In this document: positions 1 to 9,017 of the stretch, piece after piece
Numbering within the stretch: position 1 is the first letter of the stretch
Layout: each line of letters begins with the position of its first letter
Assembly (NCBI GenBank): GCA_024102725.1
Contig: JAGFJL010000088.1
Coordinates: 1 to 48,071 of the forward strand
Reading direction: 5' to 3'
Source: Nitrococcus mobilis
GTDB taxonomy: Bacteria > Pseudomonadota > Gammaproteobacteria > Nitrococcales > Nitrococcaceae
DNA: 48,071 nt
Program-made: the position numbers and the translations under genes
Notes under the pieces: model-generated
Seen by the model: the letters and a program-made list of their open reading frames with translations, nothing else
What the model was told of the DNA's origin: nothing
Databases searched by the model: none

Positions 1-3000
1 ATCTGGCCCATGTGAAAGATACCCTCGATCTACATGCCCGTGGCAGCGTGCGCGACGCCGAGGATCTGACCGCCGCCGCCGATTCGCTGAGCCGGATTGC
101 CGACACGCTGGGGGTCATCGGCCTGGCTGACGCCTGTAGTTTGGTGCGGGAGCAGGTCGCGCCGGTGCGTATGCTGCGTGACGAGGGGGCTCTCGAGGAT
201 CACCGCGCTTTGCAGGTGGCCGAGGCATTGCTCTATGTAGAATCAGCGCTTGCCAATCTGGTGGACGGCCGCCAGCGGATGGGGCAGGACGACGATGATG
301 AGGCGAGTGCCATTCAGGGAGCGCTCGAGGAGAGTGAGTACCGGCCGGTGTTCATCCAGGCCATCAGCGAGGCGATCACTGAGCTTGGCTACCTCAAAGA
401 GGCGATCGTCCAATTTGTCGAAAGCGGCGAACGCCAGCGTCTAGAGAGCATCGAACGGCTCTTTGACGCTGTGCGTGGCAGCCTGACTCTGTTGGAATTG
501 GAGCGGGTTCCGGAGTTGATTGGGGCAACCGAGCATTGGCTGCGCGAGTGTGTGCTTAGTACCGCGGAGTTCCCCTCGCCGCAGATGCTCGAGGTGCTTG
601 CCGATGCGATCACGGGTATCGAGTATTACCTGGAGGCAATACGGGACGGCCGCCCATACGGTGAGCAGGGTCTCGATGTGAGCGAGGATCGGCTGCGTCG
701 CCTAGGCGGTTTGAGCCCGGTCTCCGAGGGCGCCCTCCAGGCGTTCGCGGGCGAGCCAGCGCCTGCCGTGGTGGAAGAGGCCCATTCATCACGCGCGCAA
801 CCGCCGGCTGTCGAGCAGTCGATGTTTTTGGCGGACACCGATATCGACTTCTCGAAGAAACGCGGCCGAGTTGATCCGGAAATACCGGTTTGGAGCGAAC
901 AGGTCGACCCGGAGATTCTAGAAATTTTTCTTGAGGAAGCCAGCGAGGTTTTGACTACCCTGCGGGAGGTGTTTCCGCGCTGGCAGCGGGAGGTCGACGA
1001 TACCGAGGCGCTGCTGACGATACGGCGTTTGTTCCATACTCTCAAGGGCAGCGGCCGGTTGGCCGGCGCGCTGTTGTTCGGTGAACTCGCCTGGTCCGTG
1101 GAGAACCTGCTCAACCGGGTCCTCGATCGCACCTTGGAGCCCTCATCGCAGATATACGCTAGCGTGGCCGAGGCTTTGAGCGTGATTCCCGAGCTCATCG
1201 CGGCGCTGCGCGACGCCACTCCCCCGAGCTGCGATGTCCGGCACTTGATACGCAAGGTTTCGCTACTGAGCGAGCCCGAGCGGCATAACGAGTTGGCCGA
1301 TCTAACTTCCGGAGCCGTTGGCGCGGCGGAGCAGCCGGCCGGGGCTGAGCGGGGGCCTGTTAGGCAAGAGCCAGCCGTCTCAGCGCCATGTGAGCCGGGG
1401 CAAGCGAGGCCGGCGCGTAGCGAATCCGCACGAACCGAGGGCGCGGCCGAGGCGCGGCACGTGGCGGCGGGCGCGCTCGAAACGCTCGGAAAAACCGGTG
1501 ATGCGCGCCTGGACCCAGTCCTCTATGAAATCTTCGGCAAGGAGACCGAGGACCACTTAGGTTGCATCGAGGAATTTTTGGCGGAGTGTGAAAACTCGGA
1601 CATTGGCCAATGTCGCGTTGCCGAGCGTCTTGCGCGCTCGCTGCATACCTTGACGGGCAGTGCGCGGATGGCACAGGTCGGACCCATAGCCCAGGTGGGC
1701 CGTGAGCTCGAGGATCTCGTCTCCAGCCGCTATGCCGAGGGCCGCGCATTGGATGCCCCTGATCAAGCTGTGCTCAAACAGGCGGCGCGGGCGATACGGG
1801 CGGTTGTCGAAGCCCTGGGCCGAGAGGGGGCGGAGCTGCCCGATGTCTCAGAACTGGTTCGGGACATCGGGGTCCGTAGGGCTGCTCTGCCCAAGTCGGC
1901 CGCCGAGCACGAGGATTGGTACGAGGTTGGATCATCATTGGCGCCTCCCCAGGCGGATGCGCTCGAAGCCCGGCCGGTTGACGCGAATGAACCGGTGCCG
2001 CAAGGAGGCGTGTCGGACTCGCCTGCGAATACCCCTGTTCATCCCAGTCCCGAGGCGGCACGAGCACATATTCCGAGTTCTGCCTTCAGCCCCCCTAAAC
2101 AGTCCGTGGAAGACGCGGAGTTGGTGCAGATCTTCCTCGAGGAGGCCGACGATATTCTGCGCTTTCTCGAAGGTGCCGTGGAGCGTTGGGAGGCAGCACC
2201 GGATGATGAGGCTCGGGTGGCCGAGCTGCACCGCTCGTTGCATACCCTAAAAGGGGGGGCACGGTTGGCTGGCTTTGAGGGTATCGGTCATCTCTGCCAT
2301 GCATTGGAAAGCGTGCTCGGTGATGTGGGCGCGCAGCGGGTACCTGCCGACGATAGGTTTTTTGATCTGCTCCATGCCAGCCTGGATCGACTGACCGATT
2401 TACTGGAACAAGCCCATGGCGGCGAGTGCTCGTCGACACCGCGGGGGTTGATCGCACGAATCGAGGAGTTGCGTGGCACCGGAGTCCCGCTGTCAGCTCC
2501 CCAGGGCGATCCGAACCGTGAATTGGTGGAGGTTTTTTTACAGGAATCTGCCGATATCCTTGCCAACACGGAGACGTTGCTCTACGACTGGCGCCAGAGT
2601 CCAGAAGCGTTTAGCGGCGTGCCTGAGCTGCAGCGGGCCCTGCATACCCTCAAAGGAGGGGCCCGGATGGCGGGGTTCAAACCGATCGCCGATCTTAGTC
2701 ATGGCTTGGAGACTTTGCTCGAGGCGGTCGCGGAAGGCAAAGTTGAATTCGGCGAAGCGCTGTTCGATGGGTTGGAGCGTGCCAATGATCAGCTGATGAC
2801 TCTGCGTAGCATGGCCGTCAGCGGGGCCCCTTTGCCCGACGTGCGGCAGGTGTTGGAGGGTCTGGCTCGTTTACATCCAGGCGAGCGTGCACTGGCCGCT
2901 GCCGAGCGGGCCGAGGGAGATACCGCGCCGGCGGCGGACGAGACCGAGCAAGACAGCACTCATACGCCGCGCCGCCAGCCCGATCAGGTCCGAGTCCATT

Positions 3001-4823
3001 CCCAGCTGCTGGACAGCCTGGTCAACCTCGCCGGCGAGGTCAGTATCTACCGCAGTCGGTTAGAGCAGCAGGGGGGGGATATCGTTTTCAATCTGGCAGA
3101 GCTGGGGCAGACAGTGACCCGTCTGCGCGAGCAGCTCCGTGCCTTGGAGATCGAGACCGAAGCCCAGATCCTCTATCGCTTTGAGCGCGAGCACGGCCCA
3201 ACAACCGAGCCGGGGAGCTTCGATCCCCTGGAGCTGGATCGTTTCTCGCGAATTCAAGAGCTCTCCCGAGCACTGAGTGAGAGCGTTAACGATCTTACCA
3301 ATATCCAGGGCAGTCTGGAGAACCTCAATCGCGAGAGTGAGACCCTGTTACTGCAGCAGTCGCGTGTGAATACCGAGTTACAGGACGGTCTCATGCGCAC
3401 TCGGATGGTGCCTTTCGCCAATCTGGTACCACGCATGCGCCGGGTGGTGCGCCAGGCTTGTGAAGAGCTGGGTAAGCGGGCCCAGCTCAAGGTTTTCGGA
3501 GCTCAGGGAGAGATGGACCGTACCGTGCTCGAGCGTCTTATCCCACCATTGGAGCACATGTTACGCAATGCCGTGGTCCATGGAATCGAGGCCCCGGCCG
3601 TACGCAGCGGTCTTGGCAAAGCCGAGCTCGGCACGATTTGCGTAGCTTTGGAACGCGAGGGCGCCGATGTCACGATCCGGGTCAGTGACGACGGCGCTGG
3701 CATGAATCTGGATGCCATCCGCAGTAAAGCCATCAGTCGCGGGTTAATGAGTGAGGGATCGGTGCTCTCCGATAAAGAGATTATGCAGTTCGTGCTCGAA
3801 CCCGGGTTCAGCACGGCTGAGAAGGTGACGCAGATAGCCGGACGGGGTGTTGGCTTGGACGTGGTCAACGCCGAGATCAAGCAGCTTGGCCGGAGCCTTG
3901 AGATCGACTCGGAGCTGGGCGTTGGGACTCAGTTCATCGCCCGTATGCCTTTCACTTTAGCACTCAATCAGGCATTACTCTGCCAAACGGGTGAAGAAGT
4001 CTACGCGATTCCGCTCTCCAGCATCGAGGGGGTCGTACGCGCGGGACAAGACGAACTCCGTGACATCCACGCCAGCGCAGACAGCGGTTTTTATTCTTAT
4101 GCCGGCGAGCGTTACGAGGTTCGCAGTCTGGCCGTCATGTTGAGTGTCGGTGATGGTCGTCCGCCGCCCGAGCGGCCACGGGTGCCGCTGATCCTGGTTC
4201 AGGCCGGCGATCATCGCGTCGCTCTGCAGGTGGATGATCTGTTAGGTCGGCGCGAGATAGTGGTCAAATCCGCCGGTCTGCAAATCAGCCGGGTGCCGGG
4301 GTTGCTCGGTGCCACGATATTGGCTGATGGTCGCGTGGTTTTCATCCTCGATGTCGGTGCCCTGGTTCGCTACGACATCGGCTCAAGCGATGAGAATGAG
4401 GCCGATGAGCTGCCCGCCGTGGCCATGGCCTCGCGCCGTAAGCGTCCACAGGTGATGGTGGTCGATGATTCGATCACCATGCGCAAGGTCGCTGCCCGGC
4501 TTCTGCAACGCAATGAGATCGATGTGATCACGGCCAAAGACGGAGTCGATGCCGTAGCTGCGTTGCAGGACATGGTTCCCGATGCGATGCTGCTCGATAT
4601 CGAGATGCCGCGGATGGATGGTTACGAGCTGGCCACTCATGTGCGCAATGACGAGCGCCTGCGCTCGGTGCCGATTATCGTCATTACCTCCCGCACCGGC
4701 GATAAGCACCGGTTAAAGGCCATGGAGATCGGCGTGGATCGCTATCTCGGTAAACCCTATCAGGAAAGCGAACTGTTGGTGGCTCTGCACGAGCTGCTGA
4801 GGCAACCCCGGCCACACGCGTAG
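1..4823 (+). CDS. chpA: ChpA-type hybrid chemotaxis histidine kinase (5' end outside window)
   Basis: CheA-like sensor kinase of the Chp/Pil system that controls type IV pili and twitching; acts at the inner face of the cytoplasmic membrane. The frame is already open at the first base, and the first visible residues resemble the middle of Pseudomonas ChpA, so the GTG at 12 is not the true start. Counting from 12: four Hpt domains with phosphorylatable histidines at about H342, H545, H744 and H878 (HTLKGS/HTLTGS/HTLKGG motifs), a dimerisation region near 985-1130, a CheA ATPase domain near 1140-1310 (HN.VVHGIE N-box, DDGAGM, GRGVGLDVV), a CheW-like domain near 1315-1455 and a C-terminal receiver domain near 1478-1595 with acceptor D1529 in LLDIEMPRMDG and K in GKPY. 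Proline/alanine-rich linkers separate the Hpt domains. chpC follows after 17 bases. Family assignment is firm; the number of Hpt domains upstream is unknown. Confidence 0.93.
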   Translation, partial: LAHVKDTLDLHARGSVRDAEDLTAAADSLSRIADTLGVIGLADACSLVREQVAPVRMLRDEGALEDHRALQVAEALLYVESALANLVDGRQRMGQDDDDEASAIQGALEESEYRPVFIQAISEAITELGYLKEAIVQFVESGERQRLESIERLFDAVRGSLTLLELERVPELIGATEHWLRECVLSTAEFPSPQMLEVLADAITGIEYYLEAIRDGRPYGEQGLDVSEDRLRRLGGLSPVSEGALQAFAGEPAPAVVEEAHSSRAQPPAVEQSMFLADTDIDFSKKRGRVDPEIPVWSEQVDPEILEIFLEEASEVLTTLREVFPRWQREVDDTEALLTIRRLFHTLKGSGRLAGALLFGELAWSVENLLNRVLDRTLEPSSQIYASVAEALSVIPELIAALRDATPPSCDVRHLIRKVSLLSEPERHNELADLTSGAVGAAEQPAGAERGPVRQEPAVSAPCEPGQARPARSESARTEGAAEARHVAAGALETLGKTGDARLDPVLYEIFGKETEDHLGCIEEFLAECENSDIGQCRVAERLARSLHTLTGSARMAQVGPIAQVGRELEDLVSSRYAEGRALDAPDQAVLKQAARAIRAVVEALGREGAELPDVSELVRDIGVRRAALPKSAAEHEDWYEVGSSLAPPQADALEARPVDANEPVPQGGVSDSPANTPVHPSPEAARAHIPSSAFSPPKQSVEDAELVQIFLEEADDILRFLEGAVERWEAAPDDEARVAELHRSLHTLKGGARLAGFEGIGHLCHALESVLGDVGAQRVPADDRFFDLLHASLDRLTDLLEQAHGGECSSTPRGLIARIEELRGTGVPLSAPQGDPNRELVEVFLQESADILANTETLLYDWRQSPEAFSGVPELQRALHTLKGGARMAGFKPIADLSHGLETLLEAVAEGKVEFGEALFDGLERANDQLMTLRSMAVSGAPLPDVRQVLEGLARLHPGERALAAAERAEGDTAPAADETEQDSTHTPRRQPDQVRVHSQLLDSLVNLAGEVSIYRSRLEQQGGDIVFNLAELGQTVTRLREQLRALEIETEAQILYRFEREHGPTTEPGSFDPLELDRFSRIQELSRALSESVNDLTNIQGSLENLNRESETLLLQQSRVNTELQDGLMRTRMVPFANLVPRMRRVVRQACEELGKRAQLKVFGAQGEMDRTVLERLIPPLEHMLRNAVVHGIEAPAVRSGLGKAELGTICVALEREGADVTIRVSDDGAGMNLDAIRSKAISRGLMSEGSVLSDKEIMQFVLEPGFSTAEKVTQIAGRGVGLDVVNAEIKQLGRSLEIDSELGVGTQFIARMPFTLALNQALLCQTGEEVYAIPLSSIEGVVRAGQDELRDIHASADSGFYSYAGERYEVRSLAVMLSVGDGRPPPERPRVPLILVQAGDHRVALQVDDLLGRREIVVKSAGLQISRVPGLLGATILADGRVVFILDVGALVRYDIGSSDENEADELPAVAMASRRKRPQVMVVDDSITMRKVAARLLQRNEIDVITAKDGVDAVAALQDMVPDAMLLDIEMPRMDGYELATHVRNDERLRSVPIIVITSRTGDKHRLKAMEIGVDRYLGKPYQESELLVALHELLRQPRPHA

Positions 4824-4840
4824 GCCGCAAGGAGCAGGAA

Positions 4841-5314
4841 ATGGCGCATTTCCAGGCCGAGAGTATTCGCTGCCTGCTGATTCCGGTTGTCGAATATAAC
4901 CTGATATTGCCGGCCGGTGTGGTGGCCGAAGTCGTTGGCTATCAGGAGCCTGATCCCCTTCCCGACTGTCTCGTCGATCAGGAATGGCTGCTTGGTTTCG
5001 CAGGCTGGCGTGACCAAAAGGTACCAGTGATCTCCATGGAGGCGGTGATGACCGGTGCGCCTGCCGCGCCAAGCATCCGGGCCCGGATTGTCATCCTAAA
5101 GGGGTTGGGTCAGCGATCACAGCTGCCATATTTCGGTATGCTGGCTCGGGAGTTGCCGCGGTTGACCACTCTCTCCGAGCCGACCGTCGAGCGCTTGGAC
5201 GAGTTTGCGCCACTGCCGGGAATCTACTGCCAAGTGCTTGCCGGGGGCGAGCCGGCGTTGCTGCCGGACCTTGAGGAGATCGAATCGCAGATGCATGCGG
5301 TTTTGTTCGACTAG
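4841..5314 (+). CDS. chpC: CheW-like adaptor protein ChpC
   Basis: Single CheW-like domain of 157 residues, expected to couple chemoreceptors to the ChpA kinase. The start has a purine-rich ribosome site (GGAGCAGG) a few bases upstream, and the gene begins 17 bases after chpA, so the two are almost surely one operon. The pattern of an early beta strand (RCLLIPV), then LPAGVVAEV, GWRDQKVPVISME and RARIVILKG is that of CheW folds; the overall sequence is divergent, as is usual for ChpC. In Pseudomonas a methylesterase gene, chpB, lies between chpA and chpC; there is no room for it here. It could instead be called a generic CheW/PilI homologue, but position after chpA favours ChpC. Confidence 0.8.
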   Translation: MAHFQAESIRCLLIPVVEYNLILPAGVVAEVVGYQEPDPLPDCLVDQEWLLGFAGWRDQKVPVISMEAVMTGAPAAPSIRARIVILKGLGQRSQLPYFGMLARELPRLTTLSEPTVERLDEFAPLPGIYCQVLAGGEPALLPDLEEIESQMHAVLFD

Positions 5315-5454
5315 TTCCTCAGTCTCCTGCGCTTGGGTGTTGCCGACCACACTGGAGCTAGAGGATGACTCGAACGGGTGGAGTGGTCTGCTCGGTTCGG
5401 TCTTAAACCGAGCCAGTGCTGCGGTGGGCTCACTACAGAGCCGATTCATTTTAT

Positions 5455-5504
5455 CCTCGGGAGGGCGGTCCCTTTGCAGAGGATTTGCGAAGGCCCTCCC
5501 GAGG
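5455..5504. terminator. Inverted repeat between convergent chpC and ahcY
   Basis: A perfect 12-bp inverted repeat, CCTCGGGAGGGC at 5455-5466 and its complement at 5493-5504, with a 26-base loop. It lies 14 bases past the ahcY stop and 140 bases past the chpC stop, where the two genes converge. There is no T-run on either side, so it is a strong hairpin in the place of a two-way terminator rather than a textbook intrinsic terminator. Confidence 0.55.
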
Positions 5505-5518
5505 TACGTGAGTATGGC

Positions 5519-6940
5519 TCAGTAGCGGTAATGGTCGGGTTTATACGGGCCGGTCACGGCTACCCCGATATAGTTGGCCTGTTCTTCCGTCAGTTCAGTG
5601 AGTTGAGCATCTATTTTCGCCAGATGCAGCCGCGCCACTTCTTCGTCCAAATGCTTTGGCAGGACATAGACCCGCTTCTCGTAGTCCCGTTCGCCGCGGA
5701 ACAGTTCTATCTGGGCCAGGACCTGGTTGGTGAAGCTGTTGGACATGACAAAGCTCGGATGGCCTGTGGCGCAGCCCAGATTAACCAGCCGTCCTTCGGC
5801 GAGCAGGATGATCCGCTTACCGTCCGGAAAGATCACATGGTCTACCTGGGGTTTGATGTTTTCCCAAGTATATTGCCGCAGGCTGGTGACATCGAGCTCG
5901 CTGTCGAAGTGGCCGATGTTGCACAGGATGGCTTGATTCTTCATGCGCAGCATATGGCCCTGATTGATCACATGGTAGTTGCCGGTGGCCGTGACGAAAA
6001 TATCGGCTTGCTCGACGATACCGGGCTGCTCTAGATTGACCACGCGGTAGCCTTCCATGGCGGCTTGCAGCGCGCAGATCGGATCGATTTCAGTGATCCA
6101 CACGGTGGCGCCCAAGCCGCGCAGCGACTGCGCGCAGCCTTTGCCGACATCGCCATAGCCGCAGACGATGGCGATCTTGCCGGCAATCATGACATCGGTG
6201 GCGCGCTTGATGCCATCGACCAGTGACTCGCGACAGCCGTAGAGATTGTCGAATTTGGATTTTGTTACCGAATCGTTGACATTGATTGCCGCAAACGGCA
6301 AGCGCCCTTCCTTTTCCATTTGATACAAGCGGTGGACACCGGTCGTCGTCTCTTCGGTTACCCCGCGGATGCTCTCGAGCAACCCCTGGTAAAATCCCGG
6401 TTTATCCTTGAGCCGCCGGCGAATGGCCGCGAACGCGGCGCGCTCCTCCTCATTAGCGGGGTTATTCAGCACGCTCGGATCGGCTTCTGCGCGCGCCCCT
6501 AGGGTCGCCACCAAAGTGGCGTCCCCACCGTCGTCCAGAATCATGTTGGGGCGATGGTCTTCTGGCCATTCCATGATCCGATGGGTGAACTCCCAGTATT
6601 CCTCTAGAGTTTCGCCCTTGTAGGCGAATACCGGGATGCCCCGCTGGGCGATGGCTGCAGCGGCGTGATCCTGGGTGGAGTAGATATTGCACGAGGCCCA
6701 GCGCACCGCGGCGCCGAGCTCGATCAGAGTCTCGATCAGCACCGCGGTCTGGATCGTCATGTGCAAGCTACCGGCAATGCGAGCACCTTTGAGCGGTTTC
6801 TCAGCGCCGTACTTCTCCCGAAGCGCCATCAGGCCGGGCATTTCCGTCTCGGCGATGGCAATTTCCTTACGACCCCAAGCGGCCAGGGTCAGGTCCGCAA
6901 CGTGGTGGTCGGTTCGGGTGCTTTCCACGACAGCGTTCAT
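5519..6940 (-). CDS. ahcY: Adenosylhomocysteinase (SAH hydrolase)
   Basis: Cytosolic NAD-dependent enzyme that splits S-adenosylhomocysteine to adenosine and homocysteine, relieving product inhibition of SAM-dependent methyltransferases. 473 residues from the ATG at 6940, which has a GGAGAAA ribosome site and matches the usual N-terminus of the family. The frame is open for 56 more codons upstream, but that extension runs through the riboswitch and is not protein-like. Seen in the sequence: the substrate region ([29 protein letters not shown]), the NAD-binding loop [12 protein letters not shown], and the conserved C-terminus ending [10 protein letters not shown]. It lies downstream of metK on the same strand, so SAM synthesis and SAH removal are side by side. 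Regulation by the SAH riboswitch just upstream is directly visible. Confidence 0.97.
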   Translation of the reverse strand: MNAVVESTRTDHHVADLTLAAWGRKEIAIAETEMPGLMALREKYGAEKPLKGARIAGSLHMTIQTAVLIETLIELGAAVRWASCNIYSTQDHAAAAIAQRGIPVFAYKGETLEEYWEFTHRIMEWPEDHRPNMILDDGGDATLVATLGARAEADPSVLNNPANEEERAAFAAIRRRLKDKPGFYQGLLESIRGVTEETTTGVHRLYQMEKEGRLPFAAINVNDSVTKSKFDNLYGCRESLVDGIKRATDVMIAGKIAIVCGYGDVGKGCAQSLRGLGATVWITEIDPICALQAAMEGYRVVNLEQPGIVEQADIFVTATGNYHVINQGHMLRMKNQAILCNIGHFDSELDVTSLRQYTWENIKPQVDHVIFPDGKRIILLAEGRLVNLGCATGHPSFVMSNSFTNQVLAQIELFRGERDYEKRVYVLPKHLDEEVARLHLAKIDAQLTELTEEQANYIGVAVTGPYKPDHYRY

Positions 6941-6962
6941 GGCGTTTCTCCATACCTGAACC

Positions 6963-7045
6963 GAGCGCCGTTGGTTTAAAGGTCCCGATAATCGCCGAGC
7001 CTGGCAGGAATCCAAGACAGGTCCTGTTGCAGCGCTCCTCGGCGA
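6963..7045 (-). promoter_or_regulatory. S-adenosylhomocysteine (SAH) riboswitch
   Basis: The leader of ahcY, read on the minus strand, holds the conserved SAH aptamer. Stem P1 is 8 bp, 7038-7045 pairing with 6992-6999. The core GAGGAGCGCTGCAA and CCAGGCTCGG are present, P2 pairs CAGGA with TCCTG, and the pseudoknot is formed by GAGCGC (7032-7037) with GCGCTC (6963-6968) after the spacer TTTAAACCAACG. These match the crystallised Ralstonia SAH riboswitch almost base for base in the core. It ends about 22 bases before the ahcY start, close to the ribosome site GGAGAAA. SAH riboswitches raise expression when SAH builds up, so ahcY should be induced by its substrate. Confidence 0.93.
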
Positions 7046-7059
7046 GATCGGCCATTTCT

Positions 7060-7065
7060 CGTATA
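7060..7065 (-). promoter_or_regulatory. Possible -10 box of the ahcY promoter
   Basis: On the minus strand the hexamer TATACG lies so that transcription would start about 7 bases before riboswitch stem P1. No good -35 box at the right spacing is visible, so this is a weak call that rests mostly on its position. Confidence 0.35.
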
Positions 7066-7211
7066 AGCAAGGGCGTTTCGGTGAATGCGCTAGGCGAGGG
7101 CGGGTCATGTCATGCGATAAAATCCCTTTTCCCCTAACCGTTTGCTTTGGGTAGAACAGTTCTCGTTCCTTTTATACGCCCATTGCACCGAACGGCAGCG
7201 GGTCCGGTCGA

Positions 7212-8372
7212 CTACAAGCCGGCGGCCTCCCGCAGCGCCTCGGCTTTGTCCGTTCTCTCCCAGGTGAAGTTCTCCTCCTCGCGGCCGAAGTGTCCGTATG
7301 CGGCCGTTTCCTGGTAGATCGGTCGAACCAGGTCAAGCATTTTCAGGACCGCGTAGGGGCGGAGGTCGAAAAACTCGCGTACGAGTTCCACTAGCCGAAC
7401 CTCGGCTAACCGGCCCGTCCCGAAGGTTTCGATACTGATCGAGGTGGGCTCGGCCACACCGATTGCATAAGAAACCTGGATCTCGCAACGCTCGGCCAAG
7501 CCGGCGGCGACGATGTTCTTGGCGACATAGCGGCAGGCATAAGCGGCCGAGCGATCCACCTTGGACGGATCCTTGCCGGAGAATGCGCCCCCACCGTGAC
7601 GTGCCATGCCGCCGTAGGTGTCGACGATGATTTTACGCCCCGTCAGACCGCAGTCCCCCACCGGGCCGCCAATGACGAACTTGCCGGTAGGATTGATCAG
7701 ATACTTGGTCCGGTGATCGACCCATTCACGCGGAAGAATCGGCTTGATGATCTCCTCAATTACCGCCTCGCGCACATCGGTCTCTTTGATGTCTGGGGCA
7801 TGCTGAGTGGAGAGCACCACGGTCTCTATTCCGATCGGTCGATGGTCCTCGTAGCGAAAAGTGATCTGGCTTTTGGCGTCTGGGCGCAACCACGGCAGCC
7901 GCCCGCTTTTGCGCACATCGGCTTGGCGCTTGACGAGGCGGTGCGCATAGGTGATCGGTGCCGGCATCAGAACGTCCGTTTCGTTGGAGGCATAACCAAA
8001 CATAAGGCCCTGGTCGCCCGCTCCTTGTTCCTCCGGTAGCTGCCGATCGACTCCTTGGGCGATATCCGGTGATTGCTTGCCGATGGCATTGAGCACCGCG
8101 CAGGCATCGCCATCAAATCCCATGTCGCCATGGTCATAACCGATCTCTTTGACCGTTCGGCGCGTCAACTCCTCGAGATCCACCCAGGCGCTGGTGGTAA
8201 TCTCACCGGCGATGATGACCATGCCGGTCTTCACCAGCGTCTCACAAGCCACGCGAGCCTGCTGGTCCTGAGCGAGAATTGCATCCAGCACGGCATCGGA
8301 AATCTGGTCCGCAACCTTGTCTGGATGGCCCGCCGATACGGACTCTGATGTGAATAAGTATTGATTGCTCAT
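7212..8372 (-). CDS. metK: S-adenosylmethionine synthase
   Basis: Makes S-adenosylmethionine from methionine and ATP in the cytosol. 386 residues, the usual family length. The N-terminal signature [21 protein letters not shown], the hexapeptide [10 protein letters not shown], and [19 protein letters not shown] (the ATP/phosphate loop) are all present, as is the C-terminal [19 protein letters not shown]. The ATG at 8372 is preceded by AAGAGAG on the coding strand. ahcY follows 271 bases downstream on the same strand, but it has its own promoter region and riboswitch. A MetJ-type operator was not seen upstream; the upstream region instead has two inverted repeats (8521-8560, 8653-8697). Confidence 0.97.
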   Translation of the reverse strand: MSNQYLFTSESVSAGHPDKVADQISDAVLDAILAQDQQARVACETLVKTGMVIIAGEITTSAWVDLEELTRRTVKEIGYDHGDMGFDGDACAVLNAIGKQSPDIAQGVDRQLPEEQGAGDQGLMFGYASNETDVLMPAPITYAHRLVKRQADVRKSGRLPWLRPDAKSQITFRYEDHRPIGIETVVLSTQHAPDIKETDVREAVIEEIIKPILPREWVDHRTKYLINPTGKFVIGGPVGDCGLTGRKIIVDTYGGMARHGGGAFSGKDPSKVDRSAAYACRYVAKNIVAAGLAERCEIQVSYAIGVAEPTSISIETFGTGRLAEVRLVELVREFFDLRPYAVLKMLDLVRPIYQETAAYGHFGREEENFTWERTDKAEALREAAGL

Positions 8373-9017
8373 TGTTTCGACTCTCTTGGCCTGATCCGAC
8401 CGAGTACTGGCCGCGGCCGCTGTTGGGTCCTACCCGAGCCAGGCACTCAAAAGGCCGCATTCCGTAGGAAAAGGGGATAACTAAATATGAGTATCGGCAC
8501 GGTCAAGGCAGTTTACATCCGGCCCGGCGGAACCGCTGCGCTCACCGTGGTTTCGCCGGCCTTGCAGTGTTGCATGCATTGCTGGAACCTCCCTTTTCCG
8601 TGACCGAGCGCCAACGATCGTCGCCCGAGTGTGGGGCGAGGCACTACGTTAGAGGCTGCTAACATTCCTGCCAAGTTGTCGGAGATGTTAACAGCCTGGC
8701 GCCATCGGCCCAACGAAAAGGACCGCACCGCCCAAGCACATGGGCTTCATTGTGACATAGGCTTGCGAATACAAGAGATTTTCCGCAGCATCGCGGATAA
8801 TCTAAAAGGCTCTCCCAGTTCGCCGGCAATTTCAAGTCAAGCGATCGGTTCTTGTGAGAATGCCGCCTTGCCTGAGCCGGGCATCTCAGCGAGAATTACG
8901 CGCTGCCAACGCGGGTGCCGCAAGCGGTGCTCGCCGCATGCGTTACGATATACTGCCTTACTGGCGGCGCCTTTGCGGTCCTGCATAAGAGCCGACAATC
9001 GGATCGGGAGCTACTGA
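8373..9017. other. Divergent intergenic region, metK / tkt
   Basis: 645 bases with no convincing gene; the open frames here lack family likeness. It must hold the promoters of metK (minus) and tkt (plus). Visible structure: a long imperfect hairpin at 8521-8560 whose arms pair over about 13 bp around a 14-base loop, inside the presumed metK leader; a near-perfect 12-bp inverted repeat at 8653-8697; and a TATACT hexamer at 8949-8954, a possible -10 box for tkt without a clear -35. Confidence 0.6.
8653..8697. repeat. 12-bp inverted repeat in metK-tkt intergenic region
   Basis: AGGCTGCTAACA at 8653-8664 and TGTTAACAGCCT at 8686-8697 are complementary at 11 of 12 positions, separated by 21 bases. 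It may be an operator with two half-sites or an RNA stem in the leader of metK. It does not match the MetJ or MetR site patterns known to me. Confidence 0.5.

Noticed and set aside
6941..7108. Upstream extension of ahcY by 56 codons
   Set aside because: The extension is the translated SAH riboswitch; the ATG at 6940 has the ribosome site and the family N-terminus.
8631..9017. 128-codon open frame before tkt
   Set aside because: No ribosome site or family likeness; it runs through the inverted repeat and the probable tkt promoter.
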